Positions 1-6,833 of a DNA stretch of 16,204 nt are shown one piece after another. A model generated the notes under the pieces. It was not told the DNA's origin and ran no database searches. It was given only the letters and a program-made list of their open reading frames with translations. The stretch spans positions 1-16,204 of the forward strand of contig PXQZ01000032.1 in the NCBI GenBank assembly GCA_003021755.1, read 5' to 3'. Source of the DNA: Halobacteriales archaeon QH_8_67_36. Its GTDB lineage: Archaea > Halobacteriota > Halobacteria > Halobacteriales > Haloarculaceae. How positions within the stretch are numbered: the stretch's first letter is position 1; each line of letters opens with the position of its first letter. The position numbers were made by a program, and so were the translations under genes.

Positions 1-2
1 GT

Positions 3-386
3 CACGGCGTAATCTACGACGGCGCAGGACAGAACACTAGCAGTGTCGGTGGTGGAAGCGTGGCTGACTACGACGAAGATGATTCGGCCGAGGTCGCTCT
101 CGTAGACGGTGGAAACAACATCGTCATTGCCGACGCGACCAGCAACGAGTCTCTCGATGATAGCAATGACTTCGACAGCGGCAGCGCACCTTCGGCTCAC
201 AAGGCCCCCCCAACTGCGGCGGATGTTGACGGCGACGAGCCGCCAGAACTGGTATATCTGGCCAAGTCCGGCCTACAACTCAGGTACTTAGACAACATCG
301 AGGGGAGTGGCGACATCGTGATCCGGAATCTGACCACCGCGTCCGGAGACGCAATATACGGTGACGATGCCACGGGAGTCACATAG
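3..386 (+). CDS. C-terminal part of a surface/pilin-associated protein with FG-GAP-like calcium loops (5' end outside window)
   Basis: The frame is open from the left edge with no stop, so the gene begins upstream; a GTG at 60 is internal and has no ribosome binding site. The visible 127 residues are very acidic. Two segments have the form of FG-GAP/VCBS calcium-binding loops: one beginning DYDEDDSAE, soon after the left edge, and one beginning DVDGDEPPE, each followed by a hydrophobic strand (VALVD, LVYLA). Such repeats form beta-propeller blades in secreted adhesion proteins. The stop TAG at 384-386 directly abuts the ATG of the next pilin-like gene, so the two are almost certainly co-transcribed. 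The N-terminus, which would show a class III (pilin-type) signal, is not in view. The family assignment beyond FG-GAP-like loops is open. Confidence 0.7.
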   Translation, partial: HGVIYDGAGQNTSSVGGGSVADYDEDDSAEVALVDGGNNIVIADATSNESLDDSNDFDSGSAPSAHKAPPTAADVDGDEPPELVYLAKSGLQLRYLDNIEGSGDIVIRNLTTASGDAIYGDDATGVT

Positions 387-836
387 ATGCGAGCGGACAC
401 GCGCGCCGTCTCGCCGGCGGTCACGCAGGCGCTGACCATCGGCGTCTCGACCATCCTGATAACCGGACTGCTGCTTGGCGGGTCGTCGTTCATCGACACC
501 AAGCGGGACAACACGGTGCGACAGGGGCTGCAGGACGTCGGGTCCGGGCTCGCCAGCGACCTCGTCAGGCTCGACCAGTTCGACACGGCCGACGTCTCCA
601 GTAATATCTCCTTCGCTTCGGAGTATCCGGACCGAGTTGCGGGCGAGGGGTATCGTATCCACCTCGTCGGGGGCACCGACCGGGCCACGATACACGTAAA
701 CTCGACGGCCAGTGACCGCCGAACGCAGGTCCGGTTCAGGAACGACCAGCCGGTCTGTGAGAGCACTGTTTCGGGCGGTCAGCTAACTGTCGTCTACGAC
801 GTGACCAGAGGGTGTCTGGAGGTGCGCTCCGCGTGA
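387..836 (+). CDS. Small pilin-like membrane protein (haloarchaeal DUF7266-like)
   Basis: A 149-residue protein of unknown biochemical role. Residues 5-10 read TRAVSP, followed by one hydrophobic helix at about 11-33 with almost no charged positions. This is the layout of archaeal type IV pilins and pseudopilins processed by the prepilin peptidase PibD. The rest is a short ectodomain predicted to be beta-rich. Two cysteines (about 124 and 143) flank the last strands and could form a disulfide outside the cell; cysteines are otherwise scarce in such proteins. The ATG follows the upstream TAG with no gap, and the downstream gene overlaps the stop by 4 nt, so this is the middle gene of an operon. 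It resembles the DUF7266 group by memory of its N-terminal pattern; that label is tentative. It may be a minor pilin or part of a secretion pseudopilus. Confidence 0.75.
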   Translation: MRADTRAVSPAVTQALTIGVSTILITGLLLGGSSFIDTKRDNTVRQGLQDVGSGLASDLVRLDQFDTADVSSNISFASEYPDRVAGEGYRIHLVGGTDRATIHVNSTASDRRTQVRFRNDQPVCESTVSGGQLTVVYDVTRGCLEVRSA

Positions 837-1537
837 CTCGGAGTGACGCGCGGGCTGTGTCGGACGTCGTTTCGTTCACCCTCGTGTTCAGCACCATCAT
901 CTTCATGATAGGCGTCGTCACGGTCACCGGTATCGGGACCCTGGGGGACGTGCAGGCGGGGACGGAGTCGAACGTCGCCGAGGAGACGATGCGAAACTAC
1001 GCCTCGACGCTGGCCGACCACCGCGAGGGTGCCGACCGGCGGTCGGTGACGGTGAAACTCCAGGGACACAGCCTCGAACGCGTCAACGCCACAGTCGGCT
1101 GGAACGTCTCCGGTGAGAATCGCAACAATATATCGACCGGCGCGCTCGTCCGGACGACGGACACGGACGCCGACCTGGTGTACGAGAGCGGGGCGCTGTT
1201 CCGTGTCGAGGACGGCGGCGGTGGTGTCGTCGTCCGACAGTCCCCGTTCCGATGTGGCGACCGGACCGCTCACCTCGCCGTGACGGCCATCGAAGGCGAT
1301 TTCAGCATCGCGTCGGACAGGCGGGTCACCCTCGAAAGCTTCCTCGTGAACCAGAGTATCACGACCAGAGACGCGAACAACGTCACCGTCTACCTCGGCG
1401 GAGCGTACCGTCCCGACCAGTGGAGCGGCGCGCTCGCCGGCGACTGGGTCGCCGGGACGGGGGACGAGTACACGTGTAAGAACATCGACCGCGTCGTGGT
1501 CCACGAGACGACGGTTCGCATTGAGGTCGTGCGGTGA
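833..1537 (+). CDS. Pilin-like DUF7289-type surface protein
   Basis: A 234-residue protein. I start it at GTG 833 because GGAGGTG at 818-824 is a good Shine-Dalgarno sequence 8 nt upstream and because the GTGA overlap with the previous stop is typical of coupled translation; an in-frame GTG at 812 lacks these signals. The N-terminus has RAVSDVVSF and a single membrane helix at about residues 10-35, as in archaeal type IV pilin-like proteins. The ectodomain contains the segment VYESGALFRVEDGG followed by VVRQSPFRCGD. The same pattern occurs in the N-terminal domain of the large protein at 1700-5551 (YEGGGVWRLTESGATMVAPP), so the two share a domain. Two cysteines (FRCGD and YTCKN) may pair. Role unknown; probably a minor pilin or surface structure component. 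Confidence 0.8.
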   Translation: MTRSDARAVSDVVSFTLVFSTIIFMIGVVTVTGIGTLGDVQAGTESNVAEETMRNYASTLADHREGADRRSVTVKLQGHSLERVNATVGWNVSGENRNNISTGALVRTTDTDADLVYESGALFRVEDGGGGVVVRQSPFRCGDRTAHLAVTAIEGDFSIASDRRVTLESFLVNQSITTRDANNVTVYLGGAYRPDQWSGALAGDWVAGTGDEYTCKNIDRVVVHETTVRIEVVR

Positions 1538-1699
1538 CAGCTTCCGACCCGGGTGTCGATACCCCGGCGTCTCGTCTCCAGTGGGCGATACATCCGGAAG
1601 ACGCCTCGGACACACTCGCTGGTAGCCGGGTGCTACGAACCGTGCAGTCACGAGGAGAGTGTACCCGTCCGGGGACAGCGCCGACAGTCCCCACGGTCA
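1538..1699. other. Spacer between convergent genes, with a weak hairpin
   Basis: This 162-nt spacer separates the ends of two genes that share a pilin-like domain. Just after the first stop, CCGGGT at 1550-1555 and ACCCCGG about 6 nt later can pair with one bulged base, giving a small GC hairpin. There is no T-run, so a terminator role is only possible. I see no further gene in the spacer. Confidence 0.35.
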
Positions 1700-4600
1700 T
1701 CAGTCGACTGCAATCGTTCCCGATCCGATGGATATCGGCGAGTCGTTCGAATCGGGGCTCCCCTCGGAGACGTCGCGCAGGTATATCTCTCCGGTATCCC
1801 TGTCCGCGATACTGTCGGTAGTCGTGTTGTCGTACACCGTGATGGTGTAGTTGTAGTAGCCCGGGTCCAGGTCCGTGTCGAAGTCGACGTACGCCGGCAC
1901 CGGGTCCTGCCCGACCAGACTCCCACCGCCGACCTGTTTCCGAGTCACGTTCTCGCAGCACACCTCGGTACCGTCGCTGTCGGTGACGGTCAGGCGAACG
2001 TCGCGTTCGTCACCGACCGTCCCGTTATTCTCCAGTTGAACGGACATCACCGAGGCGCCGCCGGTTCGGTCGATAACCGTCCCGGTGTCGTAGTTGTCCG
2101 TCCCGATGTTGATGGAGCCGCTGTCGGGCACGTAAACGTTCGACGAACCGACGAAGAAGCGCAGCGACGAGGTGGAGACGTTGTCCGTTTCGACGGTGTA
2201 GTTGTAGTAACCCGGTGCGGTCGGAAGCGAGAGCGTCGTGTCCTTCGTCTCACCCGAGTCTATCTGCAGCGTGGTGTTGACCTCGCCGGTGGTCCCGTCG
2301 TCGGTGTTGTTCTCGTAGGACAGCGTAACCTCCTGTCGCCCGTCGCGTTCGCCCGTGTTAGTCACGTTAATAGCCGCCACCGACGACTCGTCGTCGTCCG
2401 CCACCGGGGGCGAGCTGACGCCACTTATCTGGAAGAACGACGTCGATGGCTCCCCGACTGTCAGGAATCCCGAGCGCTCGGACCCGTCGGTTTCGGTCAC
2501 GTTGGTCTGCCACTCGTAGGTGCCTGCCGACAGCGACGCAGTCCCGAGTGGAATCTCGACGGTGTCGGTTTCACCCGTGTCCAGGGGCGCCGTGGTGTTA
2601 CCGTACGTGCTGCCAGCGAACGTCGTCCTGACGTCAGTGGCCGCCTCCTGTCCGCCGATGTTGGCCACGGTCAGTTCGAGCGTCGCCGAGTCGCCCGTAT
2701 CGATTCGCGACGGAACGTCGTATCCGGTGATGATGAAGTTCGGTGCCGTCTCCACCGTGCGGTTTATCGACTCGACCTGGAACCTCGCGATGGCGTCGTT
2801 GTAGTCCGGGTCGCCGCTGCCACCCGCATTTTCGGTGTTGGCGTTCTCCGTGGAGAGTTCGTAGAGGAACACGCGCTCGTCGTCGGCCAGCTGGAGCCGC
2901 CCATCGTCGATGCGTCTCTCCAACATATCACTGAGTGTGAGCTGGTACGGCGCCGATTGGAGATACGCCGGCGCTTCTTCACCGTCCCCACGGATGACGA
3001 CGTTGTTCGGGTTGGTGTCGTTGCTGATCTCGATTATTGGGTCGTCTGTGACTTCGTCGTCTTCACAGACGTAGCCGTCCGTCGAACTGCCATCGTCCCG
3101 TCGGCTTGGATGAACAATGTCCGTCTGATAGTACGACCCATAGCTTATATAACCGAAATCGTCTCTTCCACACCCGTAACTACTCGCGTACAGCCCGACC
3201 GTCGTGTTGGCTTCCACCGAAAGGGAGAGGTTGAAGACGTTCGGGTAGCTGTCGTCCTGCATCGCGCGCTCGGCCGCGGGATGGTTGACGTCAGCCCCCG
3301 TATCGTGTACGGTCCCATCGGAATCCGTTATCTCCATGTCCTCCCAGAGTGTCCGCTCGTACACGCCGCTGCTGTTGTCTATCACGAGTGTCATCTTCGT
3401 CGGAACGGGGTATTCGTTATCATAATAACGCCCTTCGAGTTCCGCACCCTCCATCGTGATCCGCACGTCGGACCGGACGTTGACCTCGACCTGTCCGTTG
3501 CTGTCGGAAATCGTCGGGACGTCCTCGCGGACGTCGAGAACCTGCTGTAACGACGTGTTCTCCGTCGAGACGGAGAGTTCGTTTTCCCCGAGGGCGACGT
3601 CCTCGCTGCCGGTATCCAGCGTCCAGTCGATGGACGTACTGGCGTCCGGGTCGAGCGTGCGCGTCTCCGACCGTATCACGTCACCGCTTTCGTTGGTCAG
3701 TGTCACCGTCTGCGTGTCCGCCTCGTTCCCGGTGTTGTTGACCGTCACCGAGACCGTGGTGTCATTGCCACTGATGACGGGGTTATCGGAGATACCCAGT
3801 CCCGTGAGGACGAAGTTCGGACCGTCCGGCGTCCCCACGTAGAACAGCCCACGTCGGGTCTCGTTGGGCGTCTCGAACCGGTAGCTGTAGTTCCCGACCG
3901 AACTCGCGGTGTACTCCGTCCAGGCCGTCGCAGATTCGGCCCCCGAAGCCGTCCCGTTGAGCGAGACCGTCTCCGTGGACTGATTTACCGTCGTTTCCTC
4001 GTCGGTGTCGTTGATCGTAACCGAGACGTTGTCCCGAAGCGGTTCGGCACCGCTGTTCGTGACCGCTGCGCTGACGTTCACCGTCGTTCCGCGCTCGACG
4101 TCGTAGGGCGGCGAGACGCTCGTCAGCCGGAAGTACCCGTTTTCACCGACGGTGAACGGGTCCACCGACTCCGTTTCACCGGGCGTCACGGCGCTGCTGA
4201 ACGTCAGAGTGTGTGTTCCGACGTTCCCTGTGGGGAGCGCGTCGCCGATGGGTATCTCTTCGGTTTCGCTCGGTTGGACCACTACGTCCCAGCTCGCTTC
4301 CGGCTGCCCGTCGACTGTCATCGTCACCTCCTCAAACGCGGTCATCCCGCCGGTGTTCGTGACGGTCAGATTGGCGTCGTCGGGCGAGGCCCCGACCGAG
4401 AGACTGGACGGGACGGCCGAGCTGTCGAGATTCGAGGTCGGCACCGCGGTGTCGTTCTGGAGCGTCAGCGTCTCGTTCGCACTGTCGCTCGGCGTGGTCC
4501 AGTTCATCAACTCCCCGCTCGACCCCCCGGACGGCTCGACGACGGCGTTGTCCGTCGGTATCACGAACGTCACTTCTTTGCTATCGCCGCCGCCGATGCT

Positions 4601-5551
4601 CGTCGTCGTCTCGTTGTGCTGGCTGTCGTAGCCGAACCGGACTGCCTTCTCGGCCCGGAGCCCGCCGGTGTTGGTCACGTTCGCGGTCACCCGAATCGGG
4701 TCACCGGGCGACGCTCTGGACGCCGTCACGTTCGAAATCTCGAACGTCGCCTCGGAAACGTCCCCGAGCGAGTACCGGATGGTGACCGTGTCACCGGGCT
4801 CCACGTTCTCCGGCGGGGTGGCCGTCACCAGGTCGCTGTCGTAGTTGTCCTGTGCCCAGGCAGCCCAGGCCCGCGCGTACTGGCTGTCCTCTATCCGCAG
4901 GGTCGCGTTCTCGACGTTCTGCGGGCGACAGACGTAATCGAGGTTGCCGTCCGTCGGCGGGCTGTCGTACGTCCCGTCAGTGTACAGCGCGCGGGTCAGG
5001 TTGTACTGATGCCGTTGTTCCCTGGTCGTATTGACCGCAGTCTGTAGCTCGGCGGTCGACCCGATCTGCCCGTTGAGTTTAACGAACGACACGTCCAATG
5101 CCCCCGAGTCGTACATGACGTCCGGCGGTGCCACCATCGTCGCGCCCGATTCGGTCAGCCGCCATACGCCGCCGCCCTCGTAGGCGACCGCCTCATCGTT
5201 TTGCTCGTACTGGACGCTGCTCAGGTTCCGAGTCCCCGTCGAACACTGTGGGTTCTCGTTCACCGTCAGACTGTACGCCTGGCCGTGCGACACCGAGACC
5301 TGCCCCTCCAGCTCGCTGGGGATGTTTATCGTCGTGTTCCCCGAATCGGTCTGTTCGAGCGAGCTGTCGATCTGCAGCATCGTCTCCTCGGCGACCTGCA
5401 AGTTCGCCTGCTGGTTCGTCTCCCCGATGTTTACGTACCCCGTTACCAGAATGATGACGACTCCGACTAGCGTGAGACCAACGAGTAGTACCACAGCGAC
5501 CACGTTCGACACACCCCGCTCGTCCAACCCTAAGCTAAACCCCGAACCCAT
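1700..5551 (-). CDS. Giant pilin-like protein: DUF7289-type N-terminal domain plus tandem CARDB-type repeats
   Basis: A 1283-residue surface protein. Residues 10-40 hold ERGVSNVVAVV and one hydrophobic helix, the archaeal pilin-type signal/anchor. Residues to about 260 match the ectodomain of the 833-1537 protein. From there, beta-sandwich units of the CARDB type begin near residues 270, 378, 472, 577, 937, 1037 and (degenerate) 1136. They show the repeated pattern of a short strand, xSGDxxxVxVTVTNTG, then a TVxLxP/GxYxY ending. Between the fourth and fifth units lies a roughly 250-residue segment (about 685-930) that does not follow the repeat and has YGCGRD and YVCEDD cysteines; a CC pair is near residue 1210. 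I count about forty N-X-S/T sequons. No C-terminal anchor is visible, so the protein is probably held by its N-terminal helix or built into a fibre. CARDB repeats suggest adhesion or a stalk; the exact role is unknown. Confidence 0.85.
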   Translation of the reverse strand: MGSGFSLGLDERGVSNVVAVVLLVGLTLVGVVIILVTGYVNIGETNQQANLQVAEETMLQIDSSLEQTDSGNTTINIPSELEGQVSVSHGQAYSLTVNENPQCSTGTRNLSSVQYEQNDEAVAYEGGGVWRLTESGATMVAPPDVMYDSGALDVSFVKLNGQIGSTAELQTAVNTTREQRHQYNLTRALYTDGTYDSPPTDGNLDYVCRPQNVENATLRIEDSQYARAWAAWAQDNYDSDLVTATPPENVEPGDTVTIRYSLGDVSEATFEISNVTASRASPGDPIRVTANVTNTGGLRAEKAVRFGYDSQHNETTTSIGGGDSKEVTFVIPTDNAVVEPSGGSSGELMNWTTPSDSANETLTLQNDTAVPTSNLDSSAVPSSLSVGASPDDANLTVTNTGGMTAFEEVTMTVDGQPEASWDVVVQPSETEEIPIGDALPTGNVGTHTLTFSSAVTPGETESVDPFTVGENGYFRLTSVSPPYDVERGTTVNVSAAVTNSGAEPLRDNVSVTINDTDEETTVNQSTETVSLNGTASGAESATAWTEYTASSVGNYSYRFETPNETRRGLFYVGTPDGPNFVLTGLGISDNPVISGNDTTVSVTVNNTGNEADTQTVTLTNESGDVIRSETRTLDPDASTSIDWTLDTGSEDVALGENELSVSTENTSLQQVLDVREDVPTISDSNGQVEVNVRSDVRITMEGAELEGRYYDNEYPVPTKMTLVIDNSSGVYERTLWEDMEITDSDGTVHDTGADVNHPAAERAMQDDSYPNVFNLSLSVEANTTVGLYASSYGCGRDDFGYISYGSYYQTDIVHPSRRDDGSSTDGYVCEDDEVTDDPIIEISNDTNPNNVVIRGDGEEAPAYLQSAPYQLTLSDMLERRIDDGRLQLADDERVFLYELSTENANTENAGGSGDPDYNDAIARFQVESINRTVETAPNFIITGYDVPSRIDTGDSATLELTVANIGGQEAATDVRTTFAGSTYGNTTAPLDTGETDTVEIPLGTASLSAGTYEWQTNVTETDGSERSGFLTVGEPSTSFFQISGVSSPPVADDDESSVAAINVTNTGERDGRQEVTLSYENNTDDGTTGEVNTTLQIDSGETKDTTLSLPTAPGYYNYTVETDNVSTSSLRFFVGSSNVYVPDSGSINIGTDNYDTGTVIDRTGGASVMSVQLENNGTVGDERDVRLTVTDSDGTEVCCENVTRKQVGGGSLVGQDPVPAYVDFDTDLDPGYYNYTITVYDNTTTDSIADRDTGEIYLRDVSEGSPDSNDSPISIGSGTIAVD

Positions 5552-5590
5552 TTTACTCTAAATCATTTTATGTGAACAAAAAAGTACCGG
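5552..5590 (-). promoter_or_regulatory. AT-rich putative promoter of the CARDB pilin-like gene
   Basis: The 35 nt before the start codon are strikingly AT-rich for this genome, including a run of seven T (minus strand) centred about 29 nt upstream and a CATAAAAT element about 18 nt upstream. A TATA-box role for the T-run region fits a short or absent leader, but it does not match the haloarchaeal box well. Confidence 0.35.
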
Positions 5591-5658
5591 TGATCGGGTT
5601 CCGTTACGTCCGCTCTGTCGGGCTCCAGACGCTTCTATCGGAATGTTAGTTTCTAAAC

Positions 5659-5691
5659 CTGGACGGCTCTGATCGCCTCTTCGCCGTCCAG
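5659..5691. repeat. Inverted repeat (9-bp stem, 15-nt loop)
   Basis: CTGGACGGC at 5659-5667 is the exact reverse complement of GCCGTCCAG at 5683-5691. On the plus strand it is preceded by GTTTCTAAAC, itself near-palindromic. With TTATAT just to its right, it could be the stem of a small minus-strand RNA, a protein-binding site, or chance. Confidence 0.45.
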
Positions 5692-5822
5692 TCGCCGTTA
5701 TATCTGCCACCCGTCGTCCGAGCGAGTGGAGTGCGTCGACGACCGGCACCGCCCGCGAACCTCCTCGCGGCGTTCATTTCGTCGACTGGCCGGGTTAGAC
5801 GAGGGACTGCGAGCGACGGGGG

Positions 5823-5898
5823 ACACACGACTCTCGGATTCGAACCGGAGTGAGATGGTCCACGGCTGTAACCCCGCGAACTCGGCCATGTCGTATGG
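5823..5898 (-). other. Possible degenerate tRNA relic
   Basis: On the minus strand, CTCCGG, TTCGAAT and CCGAGAG form a T-arm-like hairpin with one bulged A and a good T-loop. The outer segments CATACGAC and GTCGTGTG can pair over 8 bp with one G-U, like an acceptor stem. A D-arm (CCG/CGG) and an anticodon arm with loop CAGCCGT can be drawn, but they contain mismatches and lack U33. It therefore looks like a decayed tRNA or a tRNA-like attachment remnant, not a working tRNA. It lies just downstream of tRNA-Ala on the same strand. Confidence 0.25.
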
Positions 5899-5973
5899 CG
5901 ACAGCCCGGCCGGATAGAACGGTACGCGGGACCGACGATACGCTTCGCTCGTCGAGATGGGATACTGAGCCAG

Positions 5974-6045
5974 TGGACTCGCCGGGATTTGAACCCGGGG
6001 CCTCTCCCATGCCAAGGGAGTGATCTACCTCTGATCTACGAGCCC
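5974..6045 (-). tRNA. tRNA-Ala (anticodon GGC)
   Basis: The 72-nt minus-strand sequence folds as a complete cloverleaf. The acceptor is GGGCTCG with CGAGTCC and discriminator A; the D-arm is GATC/GATC, the anticodon stem CTCCC/GGGAG with loop TTGGCAT, and the T-arm CCGGG/CCCGG with loop TTCAAAT. The anticodon GGC (plus-strand 6011-6013) reads GCC/GCU alanine codons. The third acceptor pair is G-U, the universal identity element of tRNA-Ala, which confirms the assignment. CCA is not encoded and no intron is present. Confidence 0.97.
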
Positions 6046-6362
6046 GCTGTGCATCACTGAATATCCAACGGCTTTTATTAAACCCATCGAAGCAACGCGG
6101 GGACGGGAGTCGGTAGCGTGGGTCGGTCACGACGGCCAATAATGCCTACGACAGTCGACTTTGCCATCGGTATCAGCGTTTTCCCCGCGGTGGCGGACAG
6201 ATGGAAACGGTTTAGTCCGGGGCCCGACGAGATGACGACGGGAACAGCACGACCGCAAATCTGACACGCCGTGGACTTCCATGGCTCGGGATTGCGGCCG
6301 TGTTCGGCTCATCGCCGATACGCCTCGCGACAGGAGCGGCTCGTGCGGTTCCAATACAACCT
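6046..6362. other. Intergenic stretch between tRNA-Ala and the rps15 operon
   Basis: Apart from the tRNA promoter at the left, I see no gene. The expected TATA position about 27 nt before the rps15 ATG (around 6335) is GC-rich, so the operon may be transcribed with a leader. CGGTTTAGTCC near 6207-6217 is the nearest AT-rich box candidate and would give a leader of about 120 nt. That assignment is weak. Confidence 0.4.
6071..6084 (-). promoter_or_regulatory. Probable TATA box of tRNA-Ala
   Basis: On the minus strand this reads GTTTAATAAAAGC, a close match to the haloarchaeal TTTAWA-type box. It is centred about 33 nt upstream of the mature tRNA 5' end, allowing a leader of a few nucleotides removed by RNase P. 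Confidence 0.6.
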
Positions 6363-6833
6363 ATGGCACGAATGCACACACGCCGTCGCGGCTCGTCCGA
6401 CTCGGACAAGCCGGCGGCAGACAACCCCCCGGAGTGGAGCGACATCGACGAAGACGCAATCGTCGAGCGCGTCGTCGAACTCGCCGAGCAGGGCCACTCG
6501 CCCAGCGAAATCGGCCTCAAACTGCGCGACGAAGGCGTCCAGGGCACCCCGGTGCCGGACGTCAAGCTCGCGACCGGCAAGAAGGTCACCGAGATTCTCG
6601 AGGACAACGACGCGGACCCCGACCTCCCCGAGGACCTCCGCAACCTGATGCAGCGCGCAGTCCGCCTGCGCGAACACATGGACGAGAACCCCGGCGACTA
6701 CCAGAACAAGCGTGCACTCCAGAACACGCAGTCGAAAATCCGCCGGCTCGTCGACTACTACCGCGGTGACGCACTCGAAGAGGACTTCACCTACAGCTAC
6801 GACACGGCCGTCGCGCTGCTGAACGACGAATAA
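6363..6833 (+). CDS. rps15: 30S ribosomal protein S15 (archaeal S15/S13e type)
   Basis: A 156-residue small-subunit protein binding 16S rRNA. The start at ATG 6363 gives the family N-terminus MARMHTRRRGSS; an in-frame extension to 6300 is not conserved in character and is rejected. The archaeal N-terminal domain holds GHSPSEIGLKLRDEGVQG, the conserved S13/S15 signature. The C-terminal S15 helices include LREHMDENPGDYQNKRAL and SKIRRLVDYYRG, which contact rRNA. The length matches haloarchaeal homologues. The stop TAA overlaps the next ATG by one base (TAATG). First gene of a four-gene operon ending with another ribosomal protein, S3Ae. Confidence 0.98.
   Translation: MARMHTRRRGSSDSDKPAADNPPEWSDIDEDAIVERVVELAEQGHSPSEIGLKLRDEGVQGTPVPDVKLATGKKVTEILEDNDADPDLPEDLRNLMQRAVRLREHMDENPGDYQNKRALQNTQSKIRRLVDYYRGDALEEDFTYSYDTAVALLNDE

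Larger units (their letters stand above)
5552..5973. other. Gene-free stretch between the CARDB pilin-like gene and tRNA-Ala
   Basis: I see no convincing protein gene; the frames that are open here are arginine/serine-rich and have no start signals. The stretch holds a perfect 9-bp inverted repeat (5659-5691), an isolated TTATAT at 5698-5703 that could be a TATA box in either direction, and a tRNA-like segment near 5823-5898. It may contain an RNA gene or the relic of an integration event beside the tRNA. Confidence 0.5.

Noticed and set aside
812..832. GTG start at 812 for the second pilin-like gene
   Set aside because: The Shine-Dalgarno GGAGGTG at 818-824 would be inside the gene; it is correctly placed for GTG 833.
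1553..3550. A 665-codon open frame on the plus strand
   Set aside because: It is antisense to the giant pilin-like gene, is arginine/valine-rich with no domain, and arises from the GC-biased codon use of the real gene.
6300..6362. N-terminal extension of S15
   Set aside because: The family N-terminus begins MARMHTRRRG at 6363; the extra residues have no counterpart.
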